Shown: positions 24,539-32,894 of the stretch, in pieces
How positions within the stretch are numbered: position 1 is the stretch's first letter
Layout: each line of letters starts with the position of its first letter
Source: Microbacterium salitolerans
GTDB lineage: Bacteria; Actinomycetota; Actinomycetes; Actinomycetales; Microbacteriaceae
Assembly: GCF_019720895.1 (NCBI RefSeq)
Contig: NZ_JAHKSH010000004.1
Span: 62,001 to 126,000 of the forward strand
Direction of reading: 5' to 3'
Length of the DNA stretch: 64,000 nucleotides
The notes under the pieces: model-generated
The model's input: the letters and a program-made list of their open reading frames with translations, nothing else
Database searches by the model: none
What the model was told of the DNA's origin: nothing
Translations under genes and position numbers: made by a program

Positions 24539-25779
24539 GGCCTCGTCTCTCCGATCCTCTCGAGGATCTCGTGCAGCACGCGGCGAGTGCTGCCGCCGTC
24601 GTGGAACGCGTGCACCGTCTCACTCAGGCGCCGGGCTCGGCCCGCGAGGCGGGCTCGGTATTCATCCTGCCCGAGAAGCCGGTCGATCTCGGGCACCATC
24701 GCGTGCCATGTCGTCGGGACGTCGTGCCCGGCAACATCCCGATACGTCCCGTAGAACCCCCGTCGCACGGCATACTCGGCCTCGTCGGGGGCGAGGAACA
24801 GCGCGGGGAGCGGCACGAGTGCGGTGTCGTAGACCAGCGAGGAGTAGTCGGTGATGAGCGCGTCGAACGCCGGCAGGGCCGGAGTCACGTCCCCGAGCAG
24901 GTCGGCCCCCAGCTCCTGGACGCGGTCCGTCGCGACGGGTGGGGTGTAGCTCCCGGCGCCGAGTCGATGGGAGCGGATCACGAGCGTCGCGTCGTGCCGT
25001 TCGAGGACGGCGACGACCTCGTGCCACTCATCATCGGAAGGGATCGCAGGATCCGGTTGGCCGTCGCGCCACGTCGGGGCGTACAGCAGCATGCGTCGAG
25101 AGCCGTCGAGGGCGGGAGCTGCGCGCCGCACGATCTCGCGTGCGCGCCGCGCTCGCGTCTCGGAGTCGTCGCGCGAGAGCACATCGACGCGCGGCTCCCC
25201 GGTGACCGCGATCTGGGCGTCGGAGATGCCGAACGCCGACTCCAGGCGAGCCCTCACCAGATGGCTCGCGGCGGGGATCAGGCCGATGCGCTGCGCGGAG
25301 CGGCGATACATCCACGCGATGATCCGCCGCATGATCGCGGAGTTCGGCAGAAACGCGCTGCGAACCATCTCGGGGGCGTCGAGGCCGATCCTCTTGAGAG
25401 GGATCCCGTGCCAGAGCTGGGCGACGAAGGCGCCGGTCACCGCGTACGGGTTGACGTCGCCGAAGCCGTGGGTCACGACCACGACGCGCGCACGCGTCGT
25501 CGCCCAGAAGCCGCGCCACGACATCTTCGGCAGCGTCGGGATGCCCGCGCGGGCCGCCTCCCGGGCCTCGTCTTCGGTCGTCGTCAGCCAGACGGCGTCG
25601 ATTCCGTGATGCTCAGCTTCACGCCAGACCTCGAGCGCACCGTCGGCGATGCCGGCTCCGCAGCCGAACACCCAGCGCCTCGAGCGCGGCACCGCGAACG
25701 TGACGAGTCGCCCCAGGGCATAGAGCGGAATGCGGGCGAGCTTTGCCGCATTGCCCGCACCGAACGAGAAGGACGCCAC
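24535..25779 (-). CDS. CDP-glycerol glycerophosphotransferase-family protein (TagB/TagF-like)
   Basis: 414 residues. Carries LWHGIPLKRIGLDAPE, TGEPRVDVL, LLYAPTWRDG, IRSHRLGAG and FDALITDYSSLVYDTALVP, the TagF set. It lacks the beta-rich N-terminal domain of its downstream partner and instead begins with a short hydrophobic/basic membrane-binding stretch (LARIPLYALGRLVTFAVPRSRR). Head of a two-gene operon; the GTG start is six bases from a TAGGCT -10 box. One of the pair may act as primase and the other as polymerase, which is inference. Confidence 0.88.
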   Translation of the reverse strand: MASFSFGAGNAAKLARIPLYALGRLVTFAVPRSRRWVFGCGAGIADGALEVWREAEHHGIDAVWLTTTEDEAREAARAGIPTLPKMSWRGFWATTRARVVVVTHGFGDVNPYAVTGAFVAQLWHGIPLKRIGLDAPEMVRSAFLPNSAIMRRIIAWMYRRSAQRIGLIPAASHLVRARLESAFGISDAQIAVTGEPRVDVLSRDDSETRARRAREIVRRAAPALDGSRRMLLYAPTWRDGQPDPAIPSDDEWHEVVAVLERHDATLVIRSHRLGAGSYTPPVATDRVQELGADLLGDVTPALPAFDALITDYSSLVYDTALVPLPALFLAPDEAEYAVRRGFYGTYRDVAGHDVPTTWHAMVPEIDRLLGQDEYRARLAGRARRLSETVHAFHDGGSTRRVLHEILERIGETRP

Positions 25780-25785
25780 CCGACG

Positions 25786-25791
25786 AGCCTA
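25786..25791 (-). promoter_or_regulatory. Leaderless -10 box of the glycerophosphotransferase operon
   Basis: TAGGCT, six bases upstream of the GTG at 25779. Confidence 0.5.
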
Positions 25792-25829
25792 ATGCCCGCC
25801 GAATGGCGCCGTTCCGAGGGGGCTGCGTG

Positions 25830-27242
25830 TCACTCGAGAGTGCCGAGCGTCAGCTCGGTCTCGTGCTCCTCACCGTCTCGCACGTAGGTGACCGTCGCGT
25901 CGCTCTCTGCCGCGGCGGCACGAACCTGCGCGGTGAGGTCGATCGCATCGTTGACGCGCACGCCGTTGAAGTGCGTGATGACGTCGCCTTCCTGGAGGCC
26001 GCCGTCCTTCGCCGCTCCCCCGTCGATGACCTCCGCGACATACGCGCCCGTCGTCGTCGTGCCCTCGACGTACGCCGACGGCGACACGCTCGCGCCGAGC
26101 AGGCCGTGCGTAGCTGAGCCGTTCTCGATCAGCTCATTCGCGATGCGGTCCGCGACGTTGGAAGGGATGGCGAAGCCGAGACCGATGGATCCGCCTTCCT
26201 CGCTCGAGGCCCCCGAGGTCGCGATCGCCACGTTGATTCCGATGAGTTTGCCCTCGCCGTCGACGAGCGCCCCACCGGAGTTGCCGGGGTTGATGGCCGC
26301 GTCAGTCTGCAGCACCGAGATCTTGATCGACTCCGATGCCTGCTGTTGCTGCTGCTCCTGTCCCGGGATGTCGAAGAACCAGGGCAGATCCTGGCCACCG
26401 TTCTCGGGCGTCTGCCCCTCCGGTTCCTGGGCCTCCGCGTCCTCGGGTGCCGCAGCGGACGCGATCTCGATCGATCGGTTCAGGTTGCTGATGATGCCCG
26501 TCGTGACGGTGTTGGCGAGGCCCATCGGGGCGCCGATCGCGACCGTCGTGTCGCCGACGTTGAGCTCGGACGAGTCGGCGAACTCCATCGGCGTCAGTCC
26601 CGACGCGCCTTCGAGCTTGATGACGGCGAGGTCGTACGTCGGGTCCGTCCCGACGATGGTCGCGTCGTAGATCTGGCCGTCGGAGCCGGTGACGCGCAGC
26701 TGCGCGTCGTTCGCGGCGCCGCCGAGCGTGACGACGTGCGTGTTCGTGAGCACGTAGCCGTCTTCGCTGAGCACGACGCCGGAGCCGCTGCCGCCGGTGC
26801 CTTCGCTGGTCGCGGCCTCGATCGTCACGACGCTCGGGAGCGCGGAGGCCGCAATCGCCGCCGTCTGGTTGACGTCATCGGGGTTGTTGATCGTGACATT
26901 CTGTCCCTGGCTCGCGACGGACGACGAGTCATTCGATCCGCCCCAGACGCTGTTACCGAGCCACGCACCGCCGAGACCGGCACCGCCACCGACCAGAGCC
27001 GCGATCACGACGAGCGCTGCGACGCGTCCGCCGGATCCGCCGCGCTTCTGCGTGCGGGAATCGGCGCCCTGGTCGTGTGCGGGCGACGCCCAGGCGTACA
27101 CAGGCTCCTGCGCCGTGGCGACCTGCTGAGTCTGTGCCGTGTGCTGGGGAGCCGGGAACATGGGCGCTGCGTCGCCGCGCGCGGCGTCGGCCGCGGAGCG
27201 ATCGGGAAGCGGCGGAATCGGAGTGCCGTTGTCGTTGCTCAT
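25830..27242 (-). CDS. HtrA/DegP-like serine protease with PDZ domain
   Basis: 470 residues. A cytoplasmic Q/P-rich N-terminus is followed by one membrane helix (about 72-95), so the protease domain faces outside. The catalytic triad is His169 (TNTHVV), Asp204 (YDLAVIKL) and Ser322 (NPGNSGGAL). A Q/E-rich insertion (about 265-302) interrupts the protease fold. One PDZ domain (about 375-465) follows. It should degrade or refold damaged envelope proteins. A strong AGAAGGAG site precedes the ATG, so the message is leadered. Divergent from the aminotransferase gene. HtrA-, DegQ- or PepD-type names are all possible. Confidence 0.93.
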   Translation of the reverse strand: MSNDNGTPIPPLPDRSAADAARGDAAPMFPAPQHTAQTQQVATAQEPVYAWASPAHDQGADSRTQKRGGSGGRVAALVVIAALVGGGAGLGGAWLGNSVWGGSNDSSSVASQGQNVTINNPDDVNQTAAIAASALPSVVTIEAATSEGTGGSGSGVVLSEDGYVLTNTHVVTLGGAANDAQLRVTGSDGQIYDATIVGTDPTYDLAVIKLEGASGLTPMEFADSSELNVGDTTVAIGAPMGLANTVTTGIISNLNRSIEIASAAAPEDAEAQEPEGQTPENGGQDLPWFFDIPGQEQQQQQASESIKISVLQTDAAINPGNSGGALVDGEGKLIGINVAIATSGASSEEGGSIGLGFAIPSNVADRIANELIENGSATHGLLGASVSPSAYVEGTTTTGAYVAEVIDGGAAKDGGLQEGDVITHFNGVRVNDAIDLTAQVRAAAAESDATVTYVRDGEEHETELTLGTLE

Positions 27243-27345
27243 TGCTGCTCCTTCTGAGTGGTCCCCTCAGCATGCGCGTGAACGCTATGACCAAGCTATG
27301 TCCAGGGTAGGTCGCGTGTGTGAGTTCGGGGCCCGACACGAGCAG

Positions 27346-27351
27346 TAGCCT
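27346..27351 (+). promoter_or_regulatory. Leaderless -10 box of the aminotransferase gene
   Basis: TAGCCT, six bases upstream of the ATG at 27358. Confidence 0.5.
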
Positions 27352-27357
27352 GGCGGC

Positions 27358-28560
27358 ATGACGCAGATTCCCGGCGCATGGCGGCGCACAGCAGCAGGGG
27401 CGGGCCTCCTCGGCGCGAACGGCGAGGTCGCCCCGACCATCTTCGCCGAGATGACGGCACTCGCGGCCAAGACCGGAGCGATCAACCTCGGGCAGGGATT
27501 TCCCGACGAAGACGGTCCCGCCGACGTGCTCGAGACGGCGCGGGCCGCGATCGCGGACGGACAGAATCAGTATCCGCCGGGCCGCGGCATCGCCGACCTG
27601 CGCGAGGCCGTGTCGGAGCACCAGAAGCGGTTCTATGGCCTCGACGTGGATCCGGAGACCGAGGTGCTCGCGTCCGCCGGGGCGACCGAGGGCCTCGCCG
27701 CGACGATTCTCGCGCTGATCGACGGGCCCGACGACGAGGTCGTCGTGTTCGAGCCGTATTACGACGCCTACGCGGCGGTGGCGGCCCTTGCCGGTGCGCG
27801 GCTCGTGACGGTGCCGCTCCGGTGGCCCGAGTTCCAGCCCGACCTCGACGAGCTCGACCGGGCGGTGACCGGCCGCACGCGCGTGATCCTCCTGAACGAC
27901 CCGCACAACCCGACGGGCACGGTCTTCTCCCAGGAGGTCCGCGAGCGGATCGTCGCTCTCGCGGACCGACACGACGCGATGATCGTGACCGACGAGGTCT
28001 ACGAGCACCTCGTGTTCGACGGAGAGCACACACCGATCGCGACGACCGACGGCGCCGCCGAGCGCACGGTGTCGATCTCATCGGGTGGGAAGACCTTCCG
28101 CACGACCGGGTGGAAGGTCGGATGGATCACCGCGCCCGCCGACATCGCCGACGCGATCCTCACGGTCAAGCAGTACCTCACCTACTCGGGAGGAGCTCCG
28201 TTCCAGCCGGCGATCGCCCGCGGGCTGCGCCTCCCCGATGAGTTCTTCTCGCAGGCGGTCGACGAGATGCGCGCCAAGCGCGATGTGCTCGGCCGCGGAT
28301 TGTCCGAAGCCGGCTTCGGGATCTCGCGGCCGTCCGGGTCCTACTTCACCGTCGCCGACGCCGCACCGCTGGGCGCGACGGACGCGTCGGAGTTCTGCCG
28401 TACTCTGGCGGCTCGCGCCGGCGTCGTCGCCGTGCCGCTCACGGCATTCGCCTCGCCTGAGCACCGCGGCGAGTACGCGACACTCGTGCGCTTCGCCGCC
28501 TGTAAGCGCACCGAGGTGCTGGCCGAGGCCGCCACACGCCTCGCGGGCCTCAGCCGCTGA
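27358..28560 (+). CDS. Class I/II PLP aminotransferase (glutamine/methionine/kynurenine type)
   Basis: 400 residues. Fold type I aminotransferase: INLGQGFPDEDGP substrate loop, QYPPGRG, ASAGATEGL, NDPHNPTGTVF, TDEVYEHL and the Schiff-base lysine Lys245 in SSGGKTFRTTGWK. The GQGFPD loop is typical of the kynurenine aminotransferase/glutamine transaminase K and methionine aminotransferase group, though such genes are often called dapC. The real DAP-pathway transaminase is more likely the gene at the right edge. Its 3' end overlaps that of an omega-amidase-like gene by 11 bp, which supports a glutamine- or methionine-linked role. Confidence 0.88.
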   Translation: MTQIPGAWRRTAAGAGLLGANGEVAPTIFAEMTALAAKTGAINLGQGFPDEDGPADVLETARAAIADGQNQYPPGRGIADLREAVSEHQKRFYGLDVDPETEVLASAGATEGLAATILALIDGPDDEVVVFEPYYDAYAAVAALAGARLVTVPLRWPEFQPDLDELDRAVTGRTRVILLNDPHNPTGTVFSQEVRERIVALADRHDAMIVTDEVYEHLVFDGEHTPIATTDGAAERTVSISSGGKTFRTTGWKVGWITAPADIADAILTVKQYLTYSGGAPFQPAIARGLRLPDEFFSQAVDEMRAKRDVLGRGLSEAGFGISRPSGSYFTVADAAPLGATDASEFCRTLAARAGVVAVPLTAFASPEHRGEYATLVRFAACKRTEVLAEAATRLAGLSR

Positions 28561-29365
28561 GCGGCGAGACACGATAGCGACGTAGCGCCAACGCGGGATT
28601 CGCTCGGCGCACGGTGTCGATCGCGCCCCGGGACGCCCATCCGACGGCGAGGTCGGTCGCTGAGCCGAGCCCGGCGATCTGGATCCCCTCGGGATCCACG
28701 ACGAGCGAGCTGCCGACGCCGATCGGCGGTGTGTGGTCGGCCGCCGCGACGTACACGGTGTTCTCGATGGCGCGCGCGGTCGCCAGTGTGCGCCAGTGAT
28801 GCTCCTTGAGCGGCCCGCGCACCCACTCGGCGGGCACCAGCAGCACGTCGGCGCCGGCGTCGACGAGCGTGCGGGCGACCTCGGGAAACCGCAGGTCGTA
28901 GCAGGTCATGAGACCGAACGTCAGGCCACCGGCGACGAAGGTCTGGGGCGCCTCGAGAGCGCCGGGCTCGATCCAGTCGCTCTCTGTCTGGCCGAACGCG
29001 TCGTAGAGGTGCTGCTTGCGGTATGCGGCGACGACGCCGGAGCCGTCCACCGCAACGGCTGTATTGCGCACGCGGCCGCCGTCGGCCTGTTCGACGAGCC
29101 CCGCGACGATCGTCAGCGCGTGATGGGCTGCCAGCTCGGCCAGCCGGCGCGTGAACGATCCGTCCAGCGACTGCGCGTGCTCCGCAAGCGACGAGTCCAT
29201 CGGGTTCACGAAGTAGCTCGAGTACTCGGGGGCGAGCAGCACGCGCGCCCCGCGCTCCGCAGCCGTCGCCGCGAATGCCGCAACCTGCGCGAGGTTGGCG
29301 TCGCTGTCGGCGGTCGGCGCGAACTGCCCGACGGCGATGCCGAGCGAGGAAGCTGCAGTCGTCAT
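28550..29365 (-). CDS. Carbon-nitrogen hydrolase, Nit2/omega-amidase-like
   Basis: 271-residue cytoplasmic nitrilase-superfamily enzyme with the Glu-Lys-Cys triad at Glu47 (APEYSS), Lys117 (YRKQHLYD) and Cys155 (MTCYDLRFPE). The YRKQHLYDAFG and CYDLRFPE segments fit Nit2-type omega-amidases that hydrolyse alpha-ketoglutaramate or alpha-ketosuccinamate. These are the products of glutamine and asparagine transaminases, matching the convergent neighbour. The ATG at 29365 is preferred; the frame open to 29509 runs into the initiator tRNA gene. Confidence 0.87.
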   Translation of the reverse strand: MTTAASSLGIAVGQFAPTADSDANLAQVAAFAATAAERGARVLLAPEYSSYFVNPMDSSLAEHAQSLDGSFTRRLAELAAHHALTIVAGLVEQADGGRVRNTAVAVDGSGVVAAYRKQHLYDAFGQTESDWIEPGALEAPQTFVAGGLTFGLMTCYDLRFPEVARTLVDAGADVLLVPAEWVRGPLKEHHWRTLATARAIENTVYVAAADHTPPIGVGSSLVVDPEGIQIAGLGSATDLAVGWASRGAIDTVRRANPALALRRYRVSPLSG

Positions 29366-29455
29366 GCGGCCATCCTCGCATGCATCCAGCGGTCGTTCAG
29401 ACATGCCCGGGAGGCGCGCACGACGCTTCGATTCGCCTCGCGCCTGAACGGCTGG

Positions 29456-29461
29456 TAAAGT
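29456..29461 (+). promoter_or_regulatory. Candidate -10 box of the first initiator tRNA
   Basis: TAAAGT, eleven bases upstream of the tRNA 5' end. No consensus -35 box. Confidence 0.4.
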
Positions 29462-29472
29462 CATAGACGTGC

Positions 29473-29549
29473 CGCGGGGTGGAGCAGTTCGGTAGCTCGC
29501 TGGGCTCATAACCCAGAGGTCGTAGGTTCAAATCCTGCCCCCGCAACCA
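29473..29549 (+). tRNA. Initiator tRNA-fMet (CAU), copy 1
   Basis: 77 bases with CCA encoded. Initiator hallmarks: unpaired C1-A72 at the acceptor end (CGCGGGG against CCCCGCA) and three G-C pairs (GGG/CCC) closing the anticodon stem. Anticodon CAT at 29507-29509. Sequence identical to copy 2. Confidence 0.97.
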
Positions 29550-29556
29550 GTTCCGG

Positions 29557-29589
29557 AAACCCGGTCTCATCTCAGATGAGGCCGGGTTT
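29557..29589 (+). terminator. Terminator of initiator tRNA copy 1
   Basis: 15-bp stem AAACCCGGTCTCATC/GATGAGGCCGGGTTT with one G-T pair, loop TCA, then TTT. Eight bases after the CCA end. Confidence 0.9.
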
Positions 29590-29710
29590 TCTCGTGCGCG
29601 CAGCACCCGGCCGTCGCTCACCGCAGTCGCGATGCGGGCGACAGGCGCACCGCACACATCGAGGCACAGCGCGGCTCTCAGCGCCGTGTGCGACGGCGAA
29701 GAGCATCTGG

Positions 29711-29721
29711 TAGAGTAGTTT
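29711..29721 (+). promoter_or_regulatory. Candidate -10 boxes of initiator tRNA copy 2
   Basis: Two overlapping candidates, TAGAGT (29711-29716) and TAGTTT (29716-29721), the latter seven bases from the tRNA 5' end. Copy 2 therefore seems to have its own promoter. The 120 bases before it hold no gene. Confidence 0.4.
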
Positions 29722-29728
29722 CTTGCGC

Positions 29729-29805
29729 CGCGGGGTGGAGCAGTTCGGTAGCTCGCTGGGCTCATAACCCAGAGGTCGTAGGTTCAAATCCTGCCCCCGC
29801 AACCA
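29729..29805 (+). tRNA. Initiator tRNA-fMet (CAU), copy 2
   Basis: Identical over all 77 bases to copy 1, 256 bp further on, with the same C1-A72 mismatch, three G-C anticodon pairs and encoded CCA. The flanks differ from copy 1 apart from a few bases immediately upstream. Confidence 0.97.
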
Positions 29806-29808
29806 TGT

Positions 29809-29843
29809 GAAAGGCCCCGGATCCTCTGGATCCGGGGCCTTTC
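29809..29843 (+). terminator. Terminator of initiator tRNA copy 2
   Basis: Perfect 16-bp stem GAAAGGCCCCGGATCC/GGATCCGGGGCCTTTC with loop TCT, starting four bases after the CCA end. Confidence 0.9.
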
Positions 29844-29870
29844 TGCTGTCCGCTCCGACCTGTGACAGAA

Positions 29871-29904
29871 GAATGCCCCGCGGACCGAAGTCCGCGGGGC
29901 ATTC
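29871..29904 (-). terminator. Terminator after the UPF0182 gene
   Basis: Perfect 15-bp stem GAATGCCCCGCGGAC/GTCCGCGGGGCATTC with a four-base loop, 17 bp past the UPF0182 stop. TTCTTCTGTC follows on the minus strand. Confidence 0.85.
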
Positions 29905-29921
29905 GTTGTTCTCGCGTTAGA

Positions 29922-32843
29922 TCACTCCGACATCTCGAGCAGTCGCTCGATCGCGTCGGACAGCTGCTCATCAGCCTCGGCGTAGGCGACCATGTCGCCG
30001 CTCTCGAGCGCCTGCTGCTTGGCGTTCATCGCGTCCTGCGCGTCTGCGAGCGCCTGGTCGTAGGTGTCGTTCGACGGCGGTGCCGGCTGGTCGGTGGACC
30101 CCTCGTCGCCCGAGCCCTCGTCGGTGCCGCCCTCATCGGGGTTCGCCGTCTCGTCGGGGTCGACGGGTGTCACGTCATCGTCACCGGTCTCTGCACCGGA
30201 GTCTCCGCCGAACAGCGTGTCGAGCGCCTCGGCCAGCGTGTCCTCGAAGGCGAGCTGATCGCCGAAAGCGACCAGCACCTTCCGGAGCAGCGGATACGAG
30301 GTTCCGCTGCCCGACTGGACGTACACGGGCTGCATATAGAGCAGGCCCTCGCCGACCGGGAGCGTCAGCAGGTTGCCGAGTCGCACATCCGAGTCGCCGA
30401 TGCGCAGAACGTTGAGGTCCTGGGCGATCGACTCATCGGAGTTGAAGTTGTTCTGCACCTGACCCGGCGCCGGAACCGTGCTGGCCGACGAGATCTCCAG
30501 CATGCGCAGCGTCCCGTAGTCGTCACGGACCGTGCCGTCCTCAGATCCGGCGTCGGAGTCGACACCGAGATAGCCCATGAGCACCTGGCGCTCACCGCCC
30601 TCGGGGATGAAGGTCGTGAACATCGAGAAGCTCGGCTCCTCCTGCTCCGGCATCTGCATCGTCAGGTAGTACGGCGGCTGGAGCAGCTCGCCGTTCACCG
30701 GGTCGGCCGGCGTGTCCCACGCGTTGTCCCGCTGGTAGAAGGCGCTGGCCGTGTCGACGTGGTAGGTGCCGAGCATGTCGCGCTGCACCTTGAACAGGTC
30801 GGTCGGATACCGCACGTGGCTCATGAGGTCGCCGGACATCTCGCTGATCGGCTCGGTGGTCGCCGGGTAGATGTTCTGCCAGGTCTTCAGGACCGGGTCT
30901 TCCTCGTCCCACGCGTACAGGGTCACGGAGCCGTCATACGCGTCGACCGTCGCCTTGATCGAGTTGCGGATGTAGTTCACGTCGTCGATGAGCAGGTTGG
31001 GCTGCGGATTCGACGAGTCGCTGATCGCCTGCGACAGGCTCGTCTGCGTCGAGTACGGGTACGACGCGCTCGTCGTGTATCCGTCGATGATCCAGACGAT
31101 GCGGCCGTCGACGACGCTCGGGTACGGATCGTTGTCGAGCGTGAGATACGGCGCGACCTTCTGCACGCGTTCGCGCGGGTTGCGGTCGTACAGGACCTGC
31201 GACTCCTCGTTGATCTGGTCGGAGAACATGATCTGCTCCGACTGGAACTTGAGCGCATAGAGCAGGCGGTGGAAGTAGCTGCCGATGCTCGGCCCGCCCT
31301 CGCCCTCGAACGTCGTGTAGGTCTGGTTCTCCTCGCCGGACCCCGTCGCGTAGTCGAGCTCGACAGGCTCCGAGTCCGCGGCTGCGCCGACGATCGAGTA
31401 CGGCGGCGACTGCTCTCCGAAATAGATGCGCGGTTCGTACTCGAGGTCGGACAGGAAGCCCGCGGCCGGGATGTCCCCCTCGATGAAGACTGGTTCGCCC
31501 TCGTTCGTACGCTCATTGCCCTTCGCCGCGACCATGCCGTAGCCGTGCGTGTAGGTCATCGTCGTGTTGACCCAGCTCTGCGCCGCGTCTCCGAGGTCGT
31601 CGATGTTGAGCTCGCGCAGCGAGACGACGGTGTCCTGCGACTCCCCGTCGATCTCGTAGCGGTCGACGTCGAGCGTGTCCTCGAACTGGTAGTACGGGCG
31701 GTACTGCTGCAGCTGCTGAACCGTCGGGCTGATGATCGACGGGTCCATGAGACGCAGCGAGGCGGTCGTGTCGGCGTCGTCGCGGAGCTGGCCCCGCTCG
31801 GCGGTCGTCTCTGCGGTGAACTCGGTCTGCTCGATCTGGTCGAGACCGTACGCCGCACGCGTCGCGTCGACGTTCTTCTGGTAGTACTCGAGCTGCAGAG
31901 CGCGTTCGTTCGGCGTGACCTGGAATGTCTGGATGCCCCAGGGCAGCGCGATCGTGACGACGAGCGACGTCACGATGAGGAGGCCCGTCGCGACGAGCGG
32001 ATAGCGCCACTTGCCGATCCAGGCCGTGATGAGGAACAGCACTGCGACGAGCGCAGCGACGACCGCGAGAATGGTCTGCCCCGGGATCAGGGCGTTGTCG
32101 GCCACGTAGTCGGGGCCGGTGATGCGGCCCTGCGGCGTCACGAGCGACGCGTAGCGGTCGATCCAGATGCTCGCCGCCTGCAGCAGCAGGTAAAGGCCCG
32201 CGATCACGGCGATCTGCACACGCGCAGGGCGGGAGATGCTGAGCTCGCCCTGACCGACGCGGACGGACCCGTACAGGTAGCTCACGAGCGCCGTGAGCAG
32301 GAGCGAGATGAGGACCACGCCGGATGCGAAGCCCACGACACCCTGCCAGAACGGCAGGTCGAAGGTGTAGAAGGTGACGTCGAGACCGAACTGGTCATCG
32401 GCCTGACCTGCGTCGACGCCGTGGATCCACATCCACGTCGTCTCCCACTGGGCAGAGGCGGCGAAGCCAGCGAAGAAGCCGAACAGGACCGGAATGCCCC
32501 ACATGGCGAGTCGACGCAGCGGTTCGACGACCTCCTGATACCGATCGAGCTGCGCGCTCAGGCGCGCGTAGACCGGGCGCATGCGGTACGCCAGCATGAT
32601 CGACAGCCAGACGGGAAGCGCCATCCCGACGAATCCGACGGCGAACATCACCGTCCGCGCAATCCACTGCGTCGTCAGCACTGAGCCGAAGCCGAGCTGG
32701 CGATACCAGAGCAGCTCCGTGTAGAGGTTCGCCATCCCGAACAGCACGGCGAGAAGCACCGCGATGATGACGATCGTCGCGATGACGATGCGTCTGGTCG
32801 GAGAGGACGATGTGGCCGGTTTCCGCGTCGAGTTGGTGGTCAC
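29922..32843 (-). CDS. UPF0182 family membrane protein
   Basis: 973 residues. Seven hydrophobic helices fill roughly the first 320 residues; the remaining two thirds is a large, probably extracytoplasmic, domain. An acidic D/E/G/P-rich linker near residues 880-935 precedes a short alpha-helical, D/E/A-rich tail. This is the actinobacterial UPF0182 family (Rv0064/Rv3193c type); its function is unknown. A GTG at 32843 is taken as the start because TAGGAT (32856-32851) lies seven bases before it; the ATG at 32852, three codons upstream, overlaps that -10 box. Monocistronic with its own terminator. Confidence 0.92.
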   Translation of the reverse strand: MTTNSTRKPATSSSPTRRIVIATIVIIAVLLAVLFGMANLYTELLWYRQLGFGSVLTTQWIARTVMFAVGFVGMALPVWLSIMLAYRMRPVYARLSAQLDRYQEVVEPLRRLAMWGIPVLFGFFAGFAASAQWETTWMWIHGVDAGQADDQFGLDVTFYTFDLPFWQGVVGFASGVVLISLLLTALVSYLYGSVRVGQGELSISRPARVQIAVIAGLYLLLQAASIWIDRYASLVTPQGRITGPDYVADNALIPGQTILAVVAALVAVLFLITAWIGKWRYPLVATGLLIVTSLVVTIALPWGIQTFQVTPNERALQLEYYQKNVDATRAAYGLDQIEQTEFTAETTAERGQLRDDADTTASLRLMDPSIISPTVQQLQQYRPYYQFEDTLDVDRYEIDGESQDTVVSLRELNIDDLGDAAQSWVNTTMTYTHGYGMVAAKGNERTNEGEPVFIEGDIPAAGFLSDLEYEPRIYFGEQSPPYSIVGAAADSEPVELDYATGSGEENQTYTTFEGEGGPSIGSYFHRLLYALKFQSEQIMFSDQINEESQVLYDRNPRERVQKVAPYLTLDNDPYPSVVDGRIVWIIDGYTTSASYPYSTQTSLSQAISDSSNPQPNLLIDDVNYIRNSIKATVDAYDGSVTLYAWDEEDPVLKTWQNIYPATTEPISEMSGDLMSHVRYPTDLFKVQRDMLGTYHVDTASAFYQRDNAWDTPADPVNGELLQPPYYLTMQMPEQEEPSFSMFTTFIPEGGERQVLMGYLGVDSDAGSEDGTVRDDYGTLRMLEISSASTVPAPGQVQNNFNSDESIAQDLNVLRIGDSDVRLGNLLTLPVGEGLLYMQPVYVQSGSGTSYPLLRKVLVAFGDQLAFEDTLAEALDTLFGGDSGAETGDDDVTPVDPDETANPDEGGTDEGSGDEGSTDQPAPPSNDTYDQALADAQDAMNAKQQALESGDMVAYAEADEQLSDAIERLLEMSE

Positions 32844-32850
32844 ACGATCC

Positions 32851-32856
32851 ATCCTA
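32851..32856 (-). promoter_or_regulatory. Leaderless -10 box of the UPF0182 gene
   Basis: TAGGAT, seven bases upstream of the GTG at 32843. Confidence 0.45.
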
Positions 32857-32894
32857 CGTGTGCGGATCGCGCTGAAGGGCCACGCGCGAGTGCG

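Noticed and set aside
29473-29805. Direct repeat as a mobile-element attachment site
   Set aside because: The repeats are two complete functional initiator tRNA genes, each with a terminator; no integrase or other element gene lies between or next to them.
29862-32684. 940-codon open frame on the plus strand
   Set aside because: Exactly antisense to UPF0182, with R/H/D/V-rich composition typical of antisense frames in very G+C rich DNA and no recognisable domain.
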